DNA of 64,000 nt from Caenorhabditis remanei (taxonomy: Eukaryota > Nematoda > Chromadorea > Rhabditida > Rhabditidae). Shown piece by piece: positions 1 through 10,031 of the stretch (its first letter is position 1; each line of letters opens with the position of its first letter). The position numbers were made by a program, and so were the translations under genes. Location: positions 18,848,001 through 18,912,000 of the forward strand of contig NC_071332.1 in NCBI RefSeq assembly GCF_010183535.1, in the 5' to 3' direction. Under the pieces are notes generated by a model that searched no databases, had not been told where the DNA came from, and saw nothing but the letters and a program-made list of their open reading frames with translations.

Positions 1-347
1 CTGAAAATATAAATTAATAGTAATTATTATCAAAACGTTCAAAACATTAAATATGGAAAAAAGAAGGTTCCATAAAATTGCAAGGCCACCGAAAAAACGA
101 AAAAATGTAACTGAAATAAAGAAAAAGAAGACTGAAAGACTGTCGACCGATAAGATAAACAGATCAGAAAAAACGGTTGGAGTGTCGTTACCGACGATCG
201 GAGCAATAAATCACTCAATGGGCAAAATGACAAGCAGACCAGCATGATGACAAGCAGACCAGCGTGATGACCTGCAGATCCAAGGAGATACCGCAAGGAC
301 AGCTGTCGGTGTCTGTTTTTTAATTAGATTGAATTGTCAGGGCTCAC

Positions 348-374
348 GATAAGATAAGATAAGCGGGTATATAA
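348..374 (+). promoter_or_regulatory. GATA-site cluster and TATA box, glycoprotein gene copy A
   Basis: Three overlapping WGATAR sites (GATAAGATAAGATAAG, 348-363) lie directly before TATATAA (368-374), about 150 bp upstream of the ATG at 526. In Caenorhabditis such sites are bound by GATA factors, including the intestinal ELT-2. Use in gut is an inference. Confidence 0.55.
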
Positions 375-525
375 GGGAGTTTGAAGAGCGTTCAATCCAC
401 CATTCGGACTTTTTCTAGTTTCTCGCCAATATCCTCCAACCAGTATATTCGCCTGTAAACTTTTGAACGTCATCAGATTTTCCCTCTTCTTCCCTCTATT
501 TCCTTGTATCTGGAAATATACCAAA

Positions 526-2127
526 ATGAAAATTCTGTCTTCATTTAACACTTTTATTTTGCTGCTTCTTGTCATTCCGGTGACAGTTTCATTGTTGACT
601 TCCGGTCTCGGATTTGGTTATATTGAAAAGGAAGATGACTCTCGCGAAACCTGCGAAGTCATAGATATCACTATGGAATTTGGGGATGCTCATGTCTTTC
701 TTGAAAACCTCCAAAAAAATGCGCAGCACGTGGAAGAATCAATCGGACGTCGGCACCTATCAAAACCCGAAAAGGCCGAGCCGTAATTCTTGCGGTTGGT
801 GGTGTCGTTGCAGGAGCAACAGCATTAACTATTGTCGTTTTTGATCACTTGAGAAACGAAGAGCGCTTTAACTCAATTAAAAAGCAGGAGGAGATCCATA
901 AGAATATTACTCAACTGATCAACAACAAGTCTCATTTAACCCAAGAGTGAGTTTTAAACTAAATCATTCAGTGATTGTTATTATAAAAATTGCAGCTTAA
1001 TGATGGAGATGGAAGGTCAAATCAACAACAACACTTATGAGCACGTAGTCAACACGATTTTTGGAACAGGAGACATTGAAGTGGTGACTTCGTTTTTCAA
1101 AGTGAATTTGAGTGTAAGTTAGCCATATTTTAACTTAAATAAGAGTGCAATTTTCAAATAGGAAATCCTCCACAACATGGGATTCGATGACAGGATGGGA
1201 CTTGATGCCGCACAAAAGCTTAGCCACAAGCTTGTCTGTGGCCACACGTCCCGGCACTATCAGTTACAGATTTGTGGCACAGAAAACCCGACCAGACGTT
1301 TTGGAGAAGTGAAATTAGTAAGTTCTAAGAAGAGGGAAACTTTCGGTGTAATTAATTTATTCTAGGTCGCTCCACCTGGAAACTACGGAAACAAAGGAAC
1401 AATGTACTCATACTACAAAGTTCCAAAATTCGTAGTTTTCACTGATGGAGGTCCGGTGTCGGCTATCAGTTGCCAGCCGTTTGGAAATTATTACAATTGC
1501 ATCGAGTCAAAGGGAAATTGTGGATACAACACATACAAGAGATGTCCAGTCAAGCGAGTTCACACTCCAAATAGTGTGTACGCTACGGAGTTGGGCGATG
1601 CGACAGTGGTGGCCAGCGCTGTTGATGTACGTTTGATATTTCCTGATTTTCTGATAATTTCAAAAATTGAAACATTACAGCACTATTCGGTGTATGAAAA
1701 TGGATCCGACATCGCATTCACGGACCACAAGTTCCCGGCGTCGGGGCAACTTTTGATTCGCGCTCCACACACTACAAAGATTCGGATTGGTAATATTACA
1801 ATTCAAGGACGGCACGATTTCATGGAATTGAAAGAAGTCCATGTATCTGAACAAATCCCTCAACTGGATCATGCCAAACTTGAAGAGTGGATGAACGATG
1901 ATGATGCTATTGACAAGGCTTTCTCAGATTTAGAGAAGGAACGGATGCATGCCAATGTCGAGTTCGAGTGGGGATTGGACTCAATACTCCATTGGTTCAA
2001 ATCCAGGGTGGCTGAATTCATCTCGGCACTCAAGATATGTGCAGCCGGCGCAATTGTAATATTTATTATTTATTGTCTCCGCTGCTGCTACAGATGCAGC
2101 AAAAAGGCAACACTTTTACCAAATTGA
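526..2127 (+). pseudogene. Helitron-borne class-I-like viral membrane glycoprotein, frameshifted copy
   Basis: Same five-exon gene as 22062-23664. By homology the exons are 526-946, 996-1113, 1162-1317, 1366-1626 and 1681-2127. The A run at 713-719 has seven A where the intact copy has eight, so translation from 526 shifts frame and stops at 784-786, after the signal peptide and about 40 further residues. The downstream exons, including the Cys-rich domain and the C-terminal TM anchor, are still open. A polyadenylation signal AATAAA lies at 2266-2271. The break is a one-base homopolymer indel, so it could be a true inactivating change or an assembly error. The encoded protein type is discussed under the intact copy. 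Confidence 0.7.
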
Positions 2128-2404
2128 AATGTTCTCTTTATTACTGGTTTGTCGTTTTGTCTTCTTAAAATTTTTTCAAATCTTATATTCATATTTTGAA
2201 CTGAAACTTTGTTGTATCTTCTAATTCCCTTCCCATCTTTTATTGTACCACATTTATTCTTCTTTAATAAACTAAAATACTACTGAATTATTTTACTCAC
2301 TGATCTACCGAAGGCTGTATAAAAGCTCAAAGTCCCGACATTATATGTAAACAGACTACGGTCTTTGAACTGTCTTGAAAACAAAAAGCAAAAATTTCTG
2401 CTTT

Positions 2405-2470
2405 TCAACAGGATTTGAACCCAGTACTCTAACATCTGCACTCTGAAATTTTTGTACTGAGCCACACACT
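2405..2470 (-). repeat. tRNA-like (Pol III box A/B) element 1, copy A
   Basis: On the minus strand TGGCTCAGTAC (box A-like) is followed about 30 nt later by GGGTTCAAATCC (box B, 2411-2422). The spacing is tRNA-like but the stems are degenerate, so I read it as a tRNA-derived relic or SINE head. Confidence 0.5.
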
Positions 2471-2714
2471 CGCTGGTGTGTAGTCACCCAGATGGCGGTC
2501 AAGTAGGGGGAAGAGGCAAGCTTGTTTCGACTCGAGCAGTCGCCTCCTTTCGAAAATGAATTCTTGTTCCACGACCATTTTGAAGCAAGTTATAAGCATT
2601 TTTCTATTTTATGTGACCCAAGCAAACAGAATTTCATTAGCTTTCGAATGGTAGTAAGATGAAGGTTCTACGACAATTTTGAGCCGAGTTAGAAAAAAAC
2701 AAAAAAAATTAGAC

Positions 2715-2778
2715 CAGCCAGAAACTCGAACCAAAAACCTCCCAAGCGACGCACCGCAACACTGCCACTGAGCCACAC
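2715..2778 (-). repeat. tRNA-like (Pol III box A/B) element 2, copy A
   Basis: The minus strand carries TGGCTCAGTGGCAGTG (box A) and GGTTCGAGTTT (box B, near 2721-2732) at tRNA spacing. It shares its flank with element 1, so the two arose by local duplication. Confidence 0.5.
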
Positions 2779-3821
2779 ACACGCTGGTGTGTTGCCACCC
2801 AGATGGTGTTTAAGTGGTGGGAAGACGCACGCTTGCTTCGACTCGACCAGTTGTCTCCTTTCAGAAACGTTCTTCAAAGTTTGGGACCCTATAACTCGGG
2901 TCAAAATCAATATTTTTTAAATCTGTTTTTTTCTCCCCCTAGATAAATTTCTTGGCTAACACATATCACAAAACCGTATTAGCCGGACAAAAGACACTCC
3001 AGAGCTAAGCGATATAAGCGAAAAACACGTTTTCTCCACAGCTCAGCTCCCACTGAACCGTTTTGGCTGAAACTTGATTTTCCATTAGATAATTCCGATT
3101 TGACCAACATATCCAAAAATCAAAACAACTTTAGTACAAAAATTTTTCAGGACAGCCAAAACAGTCCGGTTGAGGCCGACTACAGCAAGGCGTTTTTTTC
3201 TGGTTTTCTGCAGTCCACCGGCCGTACCGGGCGGGGGGTGATTCAAATCAGGAATTTGACGTTAAAAAATGATTTCTCGTCGAACAATACGTCTAGTAAC
3301 CAAGTTATATGAAAAAATATCAGGTAGAACTCGAGATAATCGAGGTGAAGCAAAAAAACCGAAAAATCAAAAAACCGAAAATTCTCTCAAAATAAAAAGT
3401 TGCCTCCATTCTATCGATTATAACTCGTTTAGAAGTATGGAATCTCAAAAAGGGGGTTCTTAATAAAAAAATTGGCCTAAAATTCCCTATCGATTAAAAA
3501 AATAAAATCAAAATTTCATCGAGAATCGGAAAAGTTATTAATGGTGCAAAAGTGGGACAAAAAAATCGACATTTTTAGTCGTTTTTTTCGCCGAATTTTG
3601 AGCATTACTCTGCTCTTTTTGAATCCAGAAACATGGAATTTGACAGAAAGCAAGAAAAAGTTATTAGCTAAGAAGCTAAAAAAAAATTATCAAAAAACAT
3701 AAAGTTTGAACAAAGTTACACTGGCCAAACTGAAAAACAAAATTATCTACACGCGCTTAAGCCCCGCCCACTTTTTTTGGCCCAGCCATACCTACTACCC
3801 ATTGGGAAAGAAGGTGGTGGA

Positions 3822-3872
3822 CTAGCGTCCCCCGCCTCCCGGCGGGCTCCGCAAGACGGGGCTTCGCCCCGT
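3822..3872 (-). other. Helitron 3' terminus (CTAG plus two hairpins), copy A
   Basis: Read on the minus strand, a perfect hairpin (ACGGGGC-GAA-GCCCCGT), then CCCGCC-GGGA-GGCGGG, then nine bases ending in CTAG. This is the canonical Helitron 3' end: a hairpin about 10 nt before CTRR, followed by T. The same 51-bp module recurs at 9378, 11113 and 25359. Confidence 0.85.
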
Positions 3873-4407
3873 GCACGGTTCATGGCAAGTTTTAAATTCA
3901 AAATATTGAATTGCCTTTTAAAATTAAATTTTACTGGAAATAGTACAGAACACTGCGTTTATATCATCTGGAAACTGTTAGAGTGGTCAACGTTTAAATT
4001 ATTTTTTCAAATAATTTACATTCTTTGAACAATCGTTGAAGTTTTTTTTTTCAAATATTCAAAAAAGTTCAAAAAAAGATTCACAATTTATATCTCAACA
4101 GCAATAATAACAATAAAAAAACTTTTTTTTTTAATTTTTCAAATTCGAAGTTTTGAATTTGAAAAAATCAAAAATCTTTGTCGAAATCTCAGTAGTATTG
4201 AACAGAACTGTTTGGATTATTCCCGATCCAAAAAAGCAACAAAACGATTATAAACAGGAACTTCCCATTGACTTAATTCCCTAAACTTCACGTTCTAAAG
4301 TTGTAAAAACCATTGCTGAAAGATTTGTTCTATTCGAAAATCACTTCAATCCAAAAAGTAAAATAATTCTAAAAAAGTTTAATAATAAATTTTTAAAAAG
4401 TCACTCA

Positions 4408-4475
4408 TGAGAAGATTCGAACCATCACCTCACAGATTCTCACCCCCGCCCACTGCCACTGCGCCACCGACGCAC
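4408..4475 (-). repeat. tRNA-like (Pol III box A/B) element 3, copy A
   Basis: Minus strand TGGCGCAGTGGCAGTGGG (box A) and GGTTCGAATCT (box B, 4414-4423) at tRNA spacing; the best preserved of the three tRNA-like relics. Copies lie at 9964-10031 and 25945-26012. Confidence 0.55.
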
Positions 4476-4933
4476 AGAAAAACTCGGTCATTGAGGGAAT
4501 AGAAAAAAGGGGAGCTCCTCGCAGCAGTACAATGACACATACAATGACAAAATTGTCAGTGTATTCGAAAAAATGTCAGTGGAGATTCAGGTTTCTCCAC
4601 AGAATCGTCCGATATCAATATTTTTTGATCGGACTTTTTGGTTCCATTAGATCTCCAAAAGTTTAGATCGGTGTCAAAAATTCAGAGCGATTCAGTGAAT
4701 CCTGTTCACAGGACAGCGTATAGAAAAAATCCCCACATGACCGAAAAACCACGAAAATCACAAAATCCGGTTTTTTGAAAGATTTTTCAACTAAAAGTAT
4801 CTTGAATTTTACATGGTTCGATAGAGTTTTTTTTTCTACACATTTCTTTTTTTTCGGATCCTGAAATTTCTCAAATCCGGGCGAGTTACAGCCGGTGAAA
4901 GTTTTGGGCGGAAAAAGGGGGATCGATCGATAA

Positions 4934-5460
4934 GTCACAGTTTTATTTTGTCGCAGTTCTATTCTTCCGAGTTCTAAACTCAAATACCCCCAGCTAAAGA
5001 CTTTATTATGGATATGCTACCGAAAGACATGTCATCTGTGAGAAATTCTCCAGCACCCACTAAAAATGATGGAGTAGAAGATCTGTATGACCTTCTTCGC
5101 GACACTCCTCAATCAACTTGTGATGCGAACAACGAACTAGAACGGTAATTGAACCTTCCGCCACAGCGACATTTAAATTTGTATTACAGATATCTCTGTG
5201 AACATGTTGACTCAAATTATTCCGAAACTCTTGAGAATTACTGGCACCGCAAAAAGAACGAGTATCCCGCACTCTACGAAGCAGCCACAAAATTGTTCAG
5301 TGTGATTCCAAGTGAATCAATCTGTGAATCCTGTTTTTCGACTGCTTCATATTTATTAGACAAACGTAGGACACGTCTTCAATATTCGAAAGCTGAGCTA
5401 GTCGTAATGGGGTGCCAATTGGCCAATAAATTTCCACACTGGTTAGACGATCTTGCATAA
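4934..5460 (+). pseudogene. hAT-family transposase, C-terminal remnant
   Basis: Two exons are visible: a frame running to a GT donor at about 5147, and 5188-5460 after the acceptor TTGTATTACAG. The second exon ends with the hAT C-terminal dimerisation signature: ENYWHRK, YPALYEAATKLFSV, CESCFS, and LLDKRRTRL followed by a short tail and stop. The catalytic RNase-H-like part is absent. The fragment abuts the broken right edge of Helitron copy A at 4933/4934. It could have helped move nearby hAT MITEs, but this piece cannot work alone. Confidence 0.75.
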
Positions 5461-5653
5461 TCCATCCGTTTTTCTTTCCTAATTTTTCTATGTTTTTCTC
5501 TTTCCTTTCTGTTATTGTTCTTTCTTTGTTTGCTGTTGAAATTTGCTGATTTTTTAAAGCATTAAATACATTTATTTTTGAATTTCAGTTTAACTTTTCC
5601 TGATTTCCTCGCTCATAATTCGAAAACAGGTGACCATTTTCAGATACAATTTA

Positions 5654-5928
5654 CCGTAAATACTGTATTATAACGGCATGCCGTTATATTTTTCAACTGC
5701 CTCCGAGAGAAACTTCGTGGTTTCGGAAACTCATTAAAATTAAACAAAAAAAAACTTTTTTGGACGTTCCATTTGCTGATCAAGTAGTTACTAATCACTG
5801 TACTTCTAATCAGAACCAAGATAAAATCACCCGGATAATCATATTCATAAATTCTTAGTATAGATGGAGCGCCGTTATAATACAGGTGCCCTTCTATTAC
5901 AGGTGCCGTTATAATACAGTATTTACGG
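5654..5928. mobile_element. TA-flanked MITE with about 24-bp terminal inverted repeats
   Basis: The ends CCGTAAATACTGTATTATAA and its exact inverse face each other, flanked by TA on both sides (TTA|CCG and CGG|TA). The element is 275 bp with no coding sequence. TA duplications and size fit a Tc1/mariner-dependent non-autonomous element. Confidence 0.75.
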
Positions 5929-5994
5929 TATATTATCTTATACAACTAAAGTGATTCAAATTACTCTGCACATCCTACTTTCGGTTGTAAATTA

Positions 5995-6185
5995 CAAATT
6001 TAATCGAAGACTACAACTTTTCCAAAAAATTCAAAATTTTCAAAAATGTTTCAAAAACTGTTTCGAAACGGGCCGAGCGGGCCGGGCCACGGGCCGGGCC
6101 GGGCCGGGCCGGGCCGGGCCGGGCCGAACATTTTCTTGATTTCGGCCCGGCCCGGCCCGGCCCGGCCCGGCCCGTGACAAGTATG
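5995..6185. repeat. GC-rich hAT-type foldback MITE, left-truncated copy
   Basis: Inverted (GGGCC)n blocks around 6070-6125 and 6143-6175, ending GTGACAAGTATG at 6185. The inner sequence resembles the complete copy at 43296-43692, but the left CAGACTTGTC end is missing. Confidence 0.6.
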
Positions 6186-6296
6186 AAATAAAGTAGTTTT
6201 TTAAAATTTAATTTTTTGCTTATCATGATAACTCTGGCGAATGCTCAAACCATTTCAAAAACCTTATATTGGACAGATGAATTCTTCCAAACTCAT

Positions 6297-6595
6297 GACT
6301 TTACTCATGCAGCGAGCACGTCAAGTTGTTTTTTGAGTTTTCTGAAATGTGAGCGGTCCAGAGAGTTTCAGAAAGCTGTCGCGCTCATCGTTCATCGACT
6401 GCCCCTTTTTTGAGCCAGCAAACATACGGAATCCACCATCTCACGACAAGAGTTAGATGTGCAGGTGCTCTCCCTAATGATGTTTGTCTTCCCAGAGCGC
6501 ACTTCACTCGCGTCGCGGTCGTGCGTTGCGGTCTCCCCCCAACACCACCAGACATTGATTCCTCATCTCATTTGTACCCTCTCTCCGTAAGAGAG
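6297..6595 (+). promoter_or_regulatory. Conserved upstream block of the fbxb array (first copy)
   Basis: The segment with AGAGTTTCAGAAAGCTGTCG, GAGTTAGATGTGCAGG and GCGTCGCGGTCG recurs before each fbxb gene (7743-8036; 9236-9377 plus 27094-27239; 28440-28737; partly 30125-30277). It was probably duplicated together with the genes and includes their promoters. Confidence 0.5.
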
Positions 6596-7600
6596 GGACG
6601 ACTCCTTTCCCTCTCTTACGCCTCCCAAGACTTGCACTGACTCCTGTTTTCCAACAAATGAAAACAAGTGAATTGTGAGTTTCCCTCTTTTTTTATTCCA
6701 TCCTTCATTTTCAATCGTTTCAGAATTGCGTTCTCGCTTATTTCCAAAAGAGCCAAAAATTTGTCAAAAACCCTTCGCAAAATATCTGTCGGTTCCATCA
6801 ATATAACTGTTAGGAGTCATTATCCTCGTATCACAATTAATTTGAGAGACACATCAGTGGGGCTCAGTTTGTACACGGAGAGAGGGGGCCAGATGTGGGC
6901 AACAAGATGATTCAAAACAAAACGATTTCATGTGAAAAGGGGTCTCTCACTGTCGCGAAATTAGTAGAGCGAATTGCTAGCGTTACTAGTTGTGAATCGC
7001 TTGAATATGTGGAACTCAGGGGACCTCTACAACTAGAAGTGTGCGATACTCTCTCTCAACTGACAGAACTCGGGACATTAGCCGTCATGGAAGACTGTTC
7101 GGATAGTTTCGCAAAGAAAGCTTTTGAAATTGTCTCAACAGTTACCACGGAGATTACATTGTACCGAATTCCATTTGAGAGCAAAGAAGAGTTTCAGACA
7201 TTTCTGAAGAGCAATTTGAACTATTTGAAGATTAACTCAGATTTCTCAATGTTCACTCTTGATCACCTTCTAGTCACAAACGCACTCAAACTGAAATTGA
7301 GAGAAGTCATGTTGAGTGTCACAGATATTAGTCAATTTCTTACAAAGTGGTTTCACAGCAAATGCAACTCTCGACTAAAACATCGGTCATTGTGCACATT
7401 GGGAGGTATCAATGAAACGTGTCTTCGGAAGTACTGAAGGCTGTTCCGTTTCCAAGAGACCGAGAGCGAACGTTCCAGTACTCGAAAAAACTGGACAAGT
7501 CATCAGTATCGTTTTCTGGAGGATATGATATCGAAAGAACAGATGGGAAGAAAGCCACGATTGTATTTGTGACCTTTATCTGACGGACGTTTGGCGGTGA
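6596..7600 (+). pseudogene. fbxb-type F-box/FBA_2 protein, dead copy
   Basis: Homologous to the four fbxb genes downstream, with the same two-exon plan (exon 1 to 6674, intron, exon 2 from 6724). Three lesions are visible by comparison. The ATG of exon 1 reads GGG (before the codons for T-T-P-F-P-L-L). Two extra G near 6885 shift the frame, giving an early stop at 6908-6910. A missing C near 7424 shifts it again. The middle of exon 2 is almost identical to the gene at 27240, which suggests recent duplication or gene conversion. The last codons of the usual C-terminus are also altered. Confidence 0.8.
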
Positions 7601-7742
7601 TACGCTGTCCTTTGCTTTGTTTAAAATGTAATGATTGATTGAATCTTTATTCATTTCTTGTGTCGTGCAATGTTTCATTGTTTTGATCAAATAAAGTCAT
7701 TTTTTTATTTATGCTAATCATGAGGACTCTGGCGATTGCTCA

Positions 7743-8036
7743 AACTCATGCAGCGAGCTCGTCAAATTGTTTTTTGAGTTTTCTGAAATGCGAGCGGTCC
7801 AGAGAGTTTCAGAAAGCTGTCGCGCGCATCGGTCATCGACTGCCCCTCTTTCCAATCTGCAAACATACGAGTTTCACTTTCTCTCGACAAGAGTTAGATG
7901 TGCAGGTGATCTCCCTAATAATGTTTGCCTTCCCAGAGCCCATTTCTCACGCGTCGCGGTCGTGTATTGCGGTCTCTCTCCGATCTCCTCAGACATTGAT
8001 TTCTTCATTCACTTCTACCCTCTCCCCACTAGCAAG
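7743..8036 (+). promoter_or_regulatory. Conserved upstream block of fbxb gene 2
   Basis: Second copy of the shared fbxb upstream segment, ending at the ATG at 8037. It contains TCGACAAGAGTTAGATGTGC, the site class used by the Helitron at 9377/27094 in the neighbouring gene. Confidence 0.45.
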
Positions 8037-9061
8037 ATGACGACTCCGTTCTTTCTCTTACGACTTCCAAGACTTGCACTGATTCCTGTTCTTCAACAAA
8101 TGGAGCCTATTGATCTGTAAGTTTTCATCTTTTTTTTGTTCTATCCCTCATATTCAATCGTTTCAGAATTGCGTTCTCGCTTCTCTCCAATAAAGCAAAA
8201 AATCTGGTAAAAATGTTATGCAAAATAACTGCCGGTTCTATCAATGTGGTTTTTAAGAGTCATTATCCTCGTATCACAGTTGTATTGAGAGATGATACAT
8301 CAGTAGGGCTCAGTTTGTACACGGAGAGAGTTCCGGATGTGGCCAACATGATGCTTCAACACAAAACAATTTCATGTGAAAAGAAGTCTATCACTGTCGC
8401 GAAATTGGTAGAGCGAATTGTCGACGTTACTAGTTGTCAATCGCTTGAACTTGTGGTTCTCAGAGGACCTCTACAACTAGAAGTGTGCGATACTCTCGCT
8501 CTACTGACAAAACTCAGTAAATTGACTATCATGAGGGACTGTTCAAATTGCTTCGCAAGGAAAGCTCTTGAAATTGTCTCGACAGTTACCACGCAGATTT
8601 CATTGTGCCGAATTCCTTTCGAGACCGGATATGATTTTCAGACATTTCTGAAGAGCAATTTGAACTCTTTGTATATTTACAGTTGTTTCTCGAGGTTCAC
8701 TCTTGAAGACCTTCTAGTCACAAACGCACTCAAAGTGGTATTGAGACAAGTCAAGTTGAGTGCCAGGGATATCACTCAATTTATTACAAATTGGTTTCAC
8801 AGCAAAAACAACTCTCGACTAGAACATCTGTCATTGCTTGTAGACGAAGTTGTCAATGAAATGTGCCTTCCGGAAGTACTGGAGGCTGTTCCATTTCCAA
8901 GAGACCAAGAAAGAACGTTTTTTTATTCAAAACATTTGGACTATTCATCAGAATCGTTTCGTGGAGGATATGATATCAAAAGAACAAATGGGAAGAAAGC
9001 CACAATTGTATTTGTACCCGGTCACGGAGTGACATTTATCGATTTTTACGTTTGGCCGTGA
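8037..9061 (+). CDS. fbxb-type F-box protein with FBA_2 domain
   Basis: Two exons (8037-8116 and 8167-9061) give 324 residues in a single open frame. The N-terminus has the worm F-box signature (FFLLRLPRLALIPVLQQM, then IAFSLLSNKAKNL after the intron). The rest is the F-box-associated FBA_2 domain, ending in GGYDIKR...FYVWP. F-box proteins bind SKP1 and recruit substrates to SCF ubiquitin ligases; FBA_2 is thought to bind the substrate, which is unknown here. The start is chosen because the ATG precedes the conserved F-box and matches the paralogs. AATAAA lies at 9152-9157. The family is large and fast evolving in Caenorhabditis, and this is the only clearly intact member left of the Helitron. 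Confidence 0.88.
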
Positions 9062-9235
9062 TACTCTGTTCTTCGCTTTGTCTTTAAATGTAATGATTGA
9101 TGCGAATCTTTATCCATTTCTCATGTCGTCCAAAGTTTTGTTATTTGATCAAATAAAGTAATTTTTATCTTGATGACTCTGCTCAAACCACTTATGAACC
9201 TTTTTTAGATAAATGAACGCTAGCAAACCTAGGAC

Positions 9236-9377
9236 TTTATTCATGCATCAAGCCCGTTAAACTGGTTTTTTGAATCTTCGGAAATGGGAGCGGTCTAGAG
9301 AGGTTTGGGAAATTATCGCGTGCATAACTATCGTGCATTCTCGAGTCGGCAAACATACAATTTTCACCTTCTCACGA
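9236..9377 (+). promoter_or_regulatory. Left half of fbxb gene 3 upstream region, cut by the Helitron
   Basis: Matches 28440-28581 upstream of fbxb gene 4, stopping at CTCACGA. The continuation CGAGAGTTAGATG resumes at 27094 on the far side of the Helitron, so the original upstream region is split by 17.7 kb with no target duplication. Confidence 0.8.
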
Positions 9378-9428
9378 CTAGCGTCCCCCGCCTCCCGGCG
9401 GGCTCCGCAAGACGGGGCTTCGCCCCGT
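9378..9428 (-). other. Helitron 3' terminus used at the host junction
   Basis: CTAG at 9378-9381, loop hairpin CCCGCCTCCCGGCGGG at 9387-9402 and the second hairpin at 9412-9428. The host base next to CTAG is A on the plus strand (T after CTAG on the minus strand), as expected. Confidence 0.85.
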
Positions 9429-9963
9429 GCACGGTTCATGGCAAGTTTTAAATTCAAAATATTGAATTGCCTTTTAAAATTAAATTTTACTGGAAATAGT
9501 ACAGAACACTGCGTTTATATCATCTGGAAACTGTTAGAGTGGTCAACGTTTAAATTATTTTTTCAAATAATTTACATTCTTTGAACAATCGTTGAAGTTT
9601 TTTTTTTCAAATATTCAAAAAAGTTCAAAAAAAGATTCACAATTTATATCTCAACAGCAATAATAACAATAAAAAAACTTTTTTTTTTAATTTTTCAAAT
9701 TCGAAGTTTTGAATTTGAAAAAATCAAAAATCTTTGTCGAAATCTCAGTAGTATTGAACAGAACTGTTTGGATTATTCCCGATCCAAAAAAGCAACAAAA
9801 CGATTATAAACAGGAACTTCCCATTGACTTAATTCCCTAAACTTCACGTTCTAAAGTTGTAAAAACCATTGCTGAAAGATTTGTTCTATTCGAAAATCAC
9901 TTCAATCCAAAAAGTAAAATAATTCTAAAAAAGTTTAATAATAAATTTTTAAAAAGTCACTCA

Positions 9964-10031
9964 TGAGAAGATTCGAACCATCACCTCACAGATTCTCACC
10001 CCCGCCCACTGCCACTGCGCCACCGACGCAC
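9964..10031 (-). repeat. tRNA-like element 3, module copy B
   Basis: Exact copy of the box A/box B relic at 4408-4475. Confidence 0.5.

Larger units (their letters stand above)
2128..3821. other. Non-coding Helitron segment (copy A)
   Basis: No convincing coding exon. It contains two tRNA-like elements, a diverged direct duplication of about 100 bp (2457-2560 against 2768-2870) and A/T-rich sequence. It ends at GGTGGTGGA, immediately before the CTAG Helitron terminus at 3822. Short open frames here lack homology or splice support. Confidence 0.6.
1..4933 (-). mobile_element. Helitron copy A (incomplete at both sides)
   Basis: Bases 1-4933 match 21537-26470 base for base as far as I can follow, apart from one A missing in a homopolymer at 713-719. 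Position 1 corresponds to the base just upstream of the Helitron replicase start codon in copy C, so another replicase gene should lie left of the window. The copy holds a broken glycoprotein gene, non-coding sequence, a Helitron 3' end (CTAG at 3822) and the first 1,112 bp of the 1,735-bp module. It stops at 4933, where unrelated hAT-derived sequence begins. Orientation is minus, read from the CTAG end and the replicase strand. Confidence 0.85.
5461..6296. other. Gene-free stretch with two small transposon remnants
   Basis: Holds the TA-flanked MITE (5654-5928) and a truncated GC-rich foldback element ending at 6185. I see no coding exon; the Gly/Pro/Arg-rich frames here are translations of GGCCG repeats. 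Confidence 0.6.

Noticed and set aside
53..247. Short Lys-rich open frame upstream of the glycoprotein gene
   Set aside because: Lies in the divergent promoter region, has no homology I recognise and includes the GACAAGCAGACCAGC tandem repeat.
1..2127. The glycoprotein gene as a retrotransposon envelope with flanking LTRs
   Set aside because: No gag, pol, primer-binding site or LTR pair is seen; the flanks are Helitron replicase and Helitron termini in both copies.
1..4933. Copies A and C as a simple tandem segmental duplication of host DNA
   Set aside because: The boundaries coincide with Helitron ends (CTAG with hairpins), an empty site exists in a paralog, and no host gene is part of the repeat.
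4663..4983. Minus-strand open frame of about 100 codons repeated in three Helitron modules
   Set aside because: Identical in all copies only because the modules are identical; low-complexity Lys/Phe-rich, no splice or homology support, and it runs across the module break at 4933.
5951..6226. Open frames rich in Gly-Pro-Arg (PGRAGPGR) on both strands
   Set aside because: They are translations of inverted GGGCC repeats in a foldback MITE; the same holds for frames at 43496-43684 and 57882-58400.
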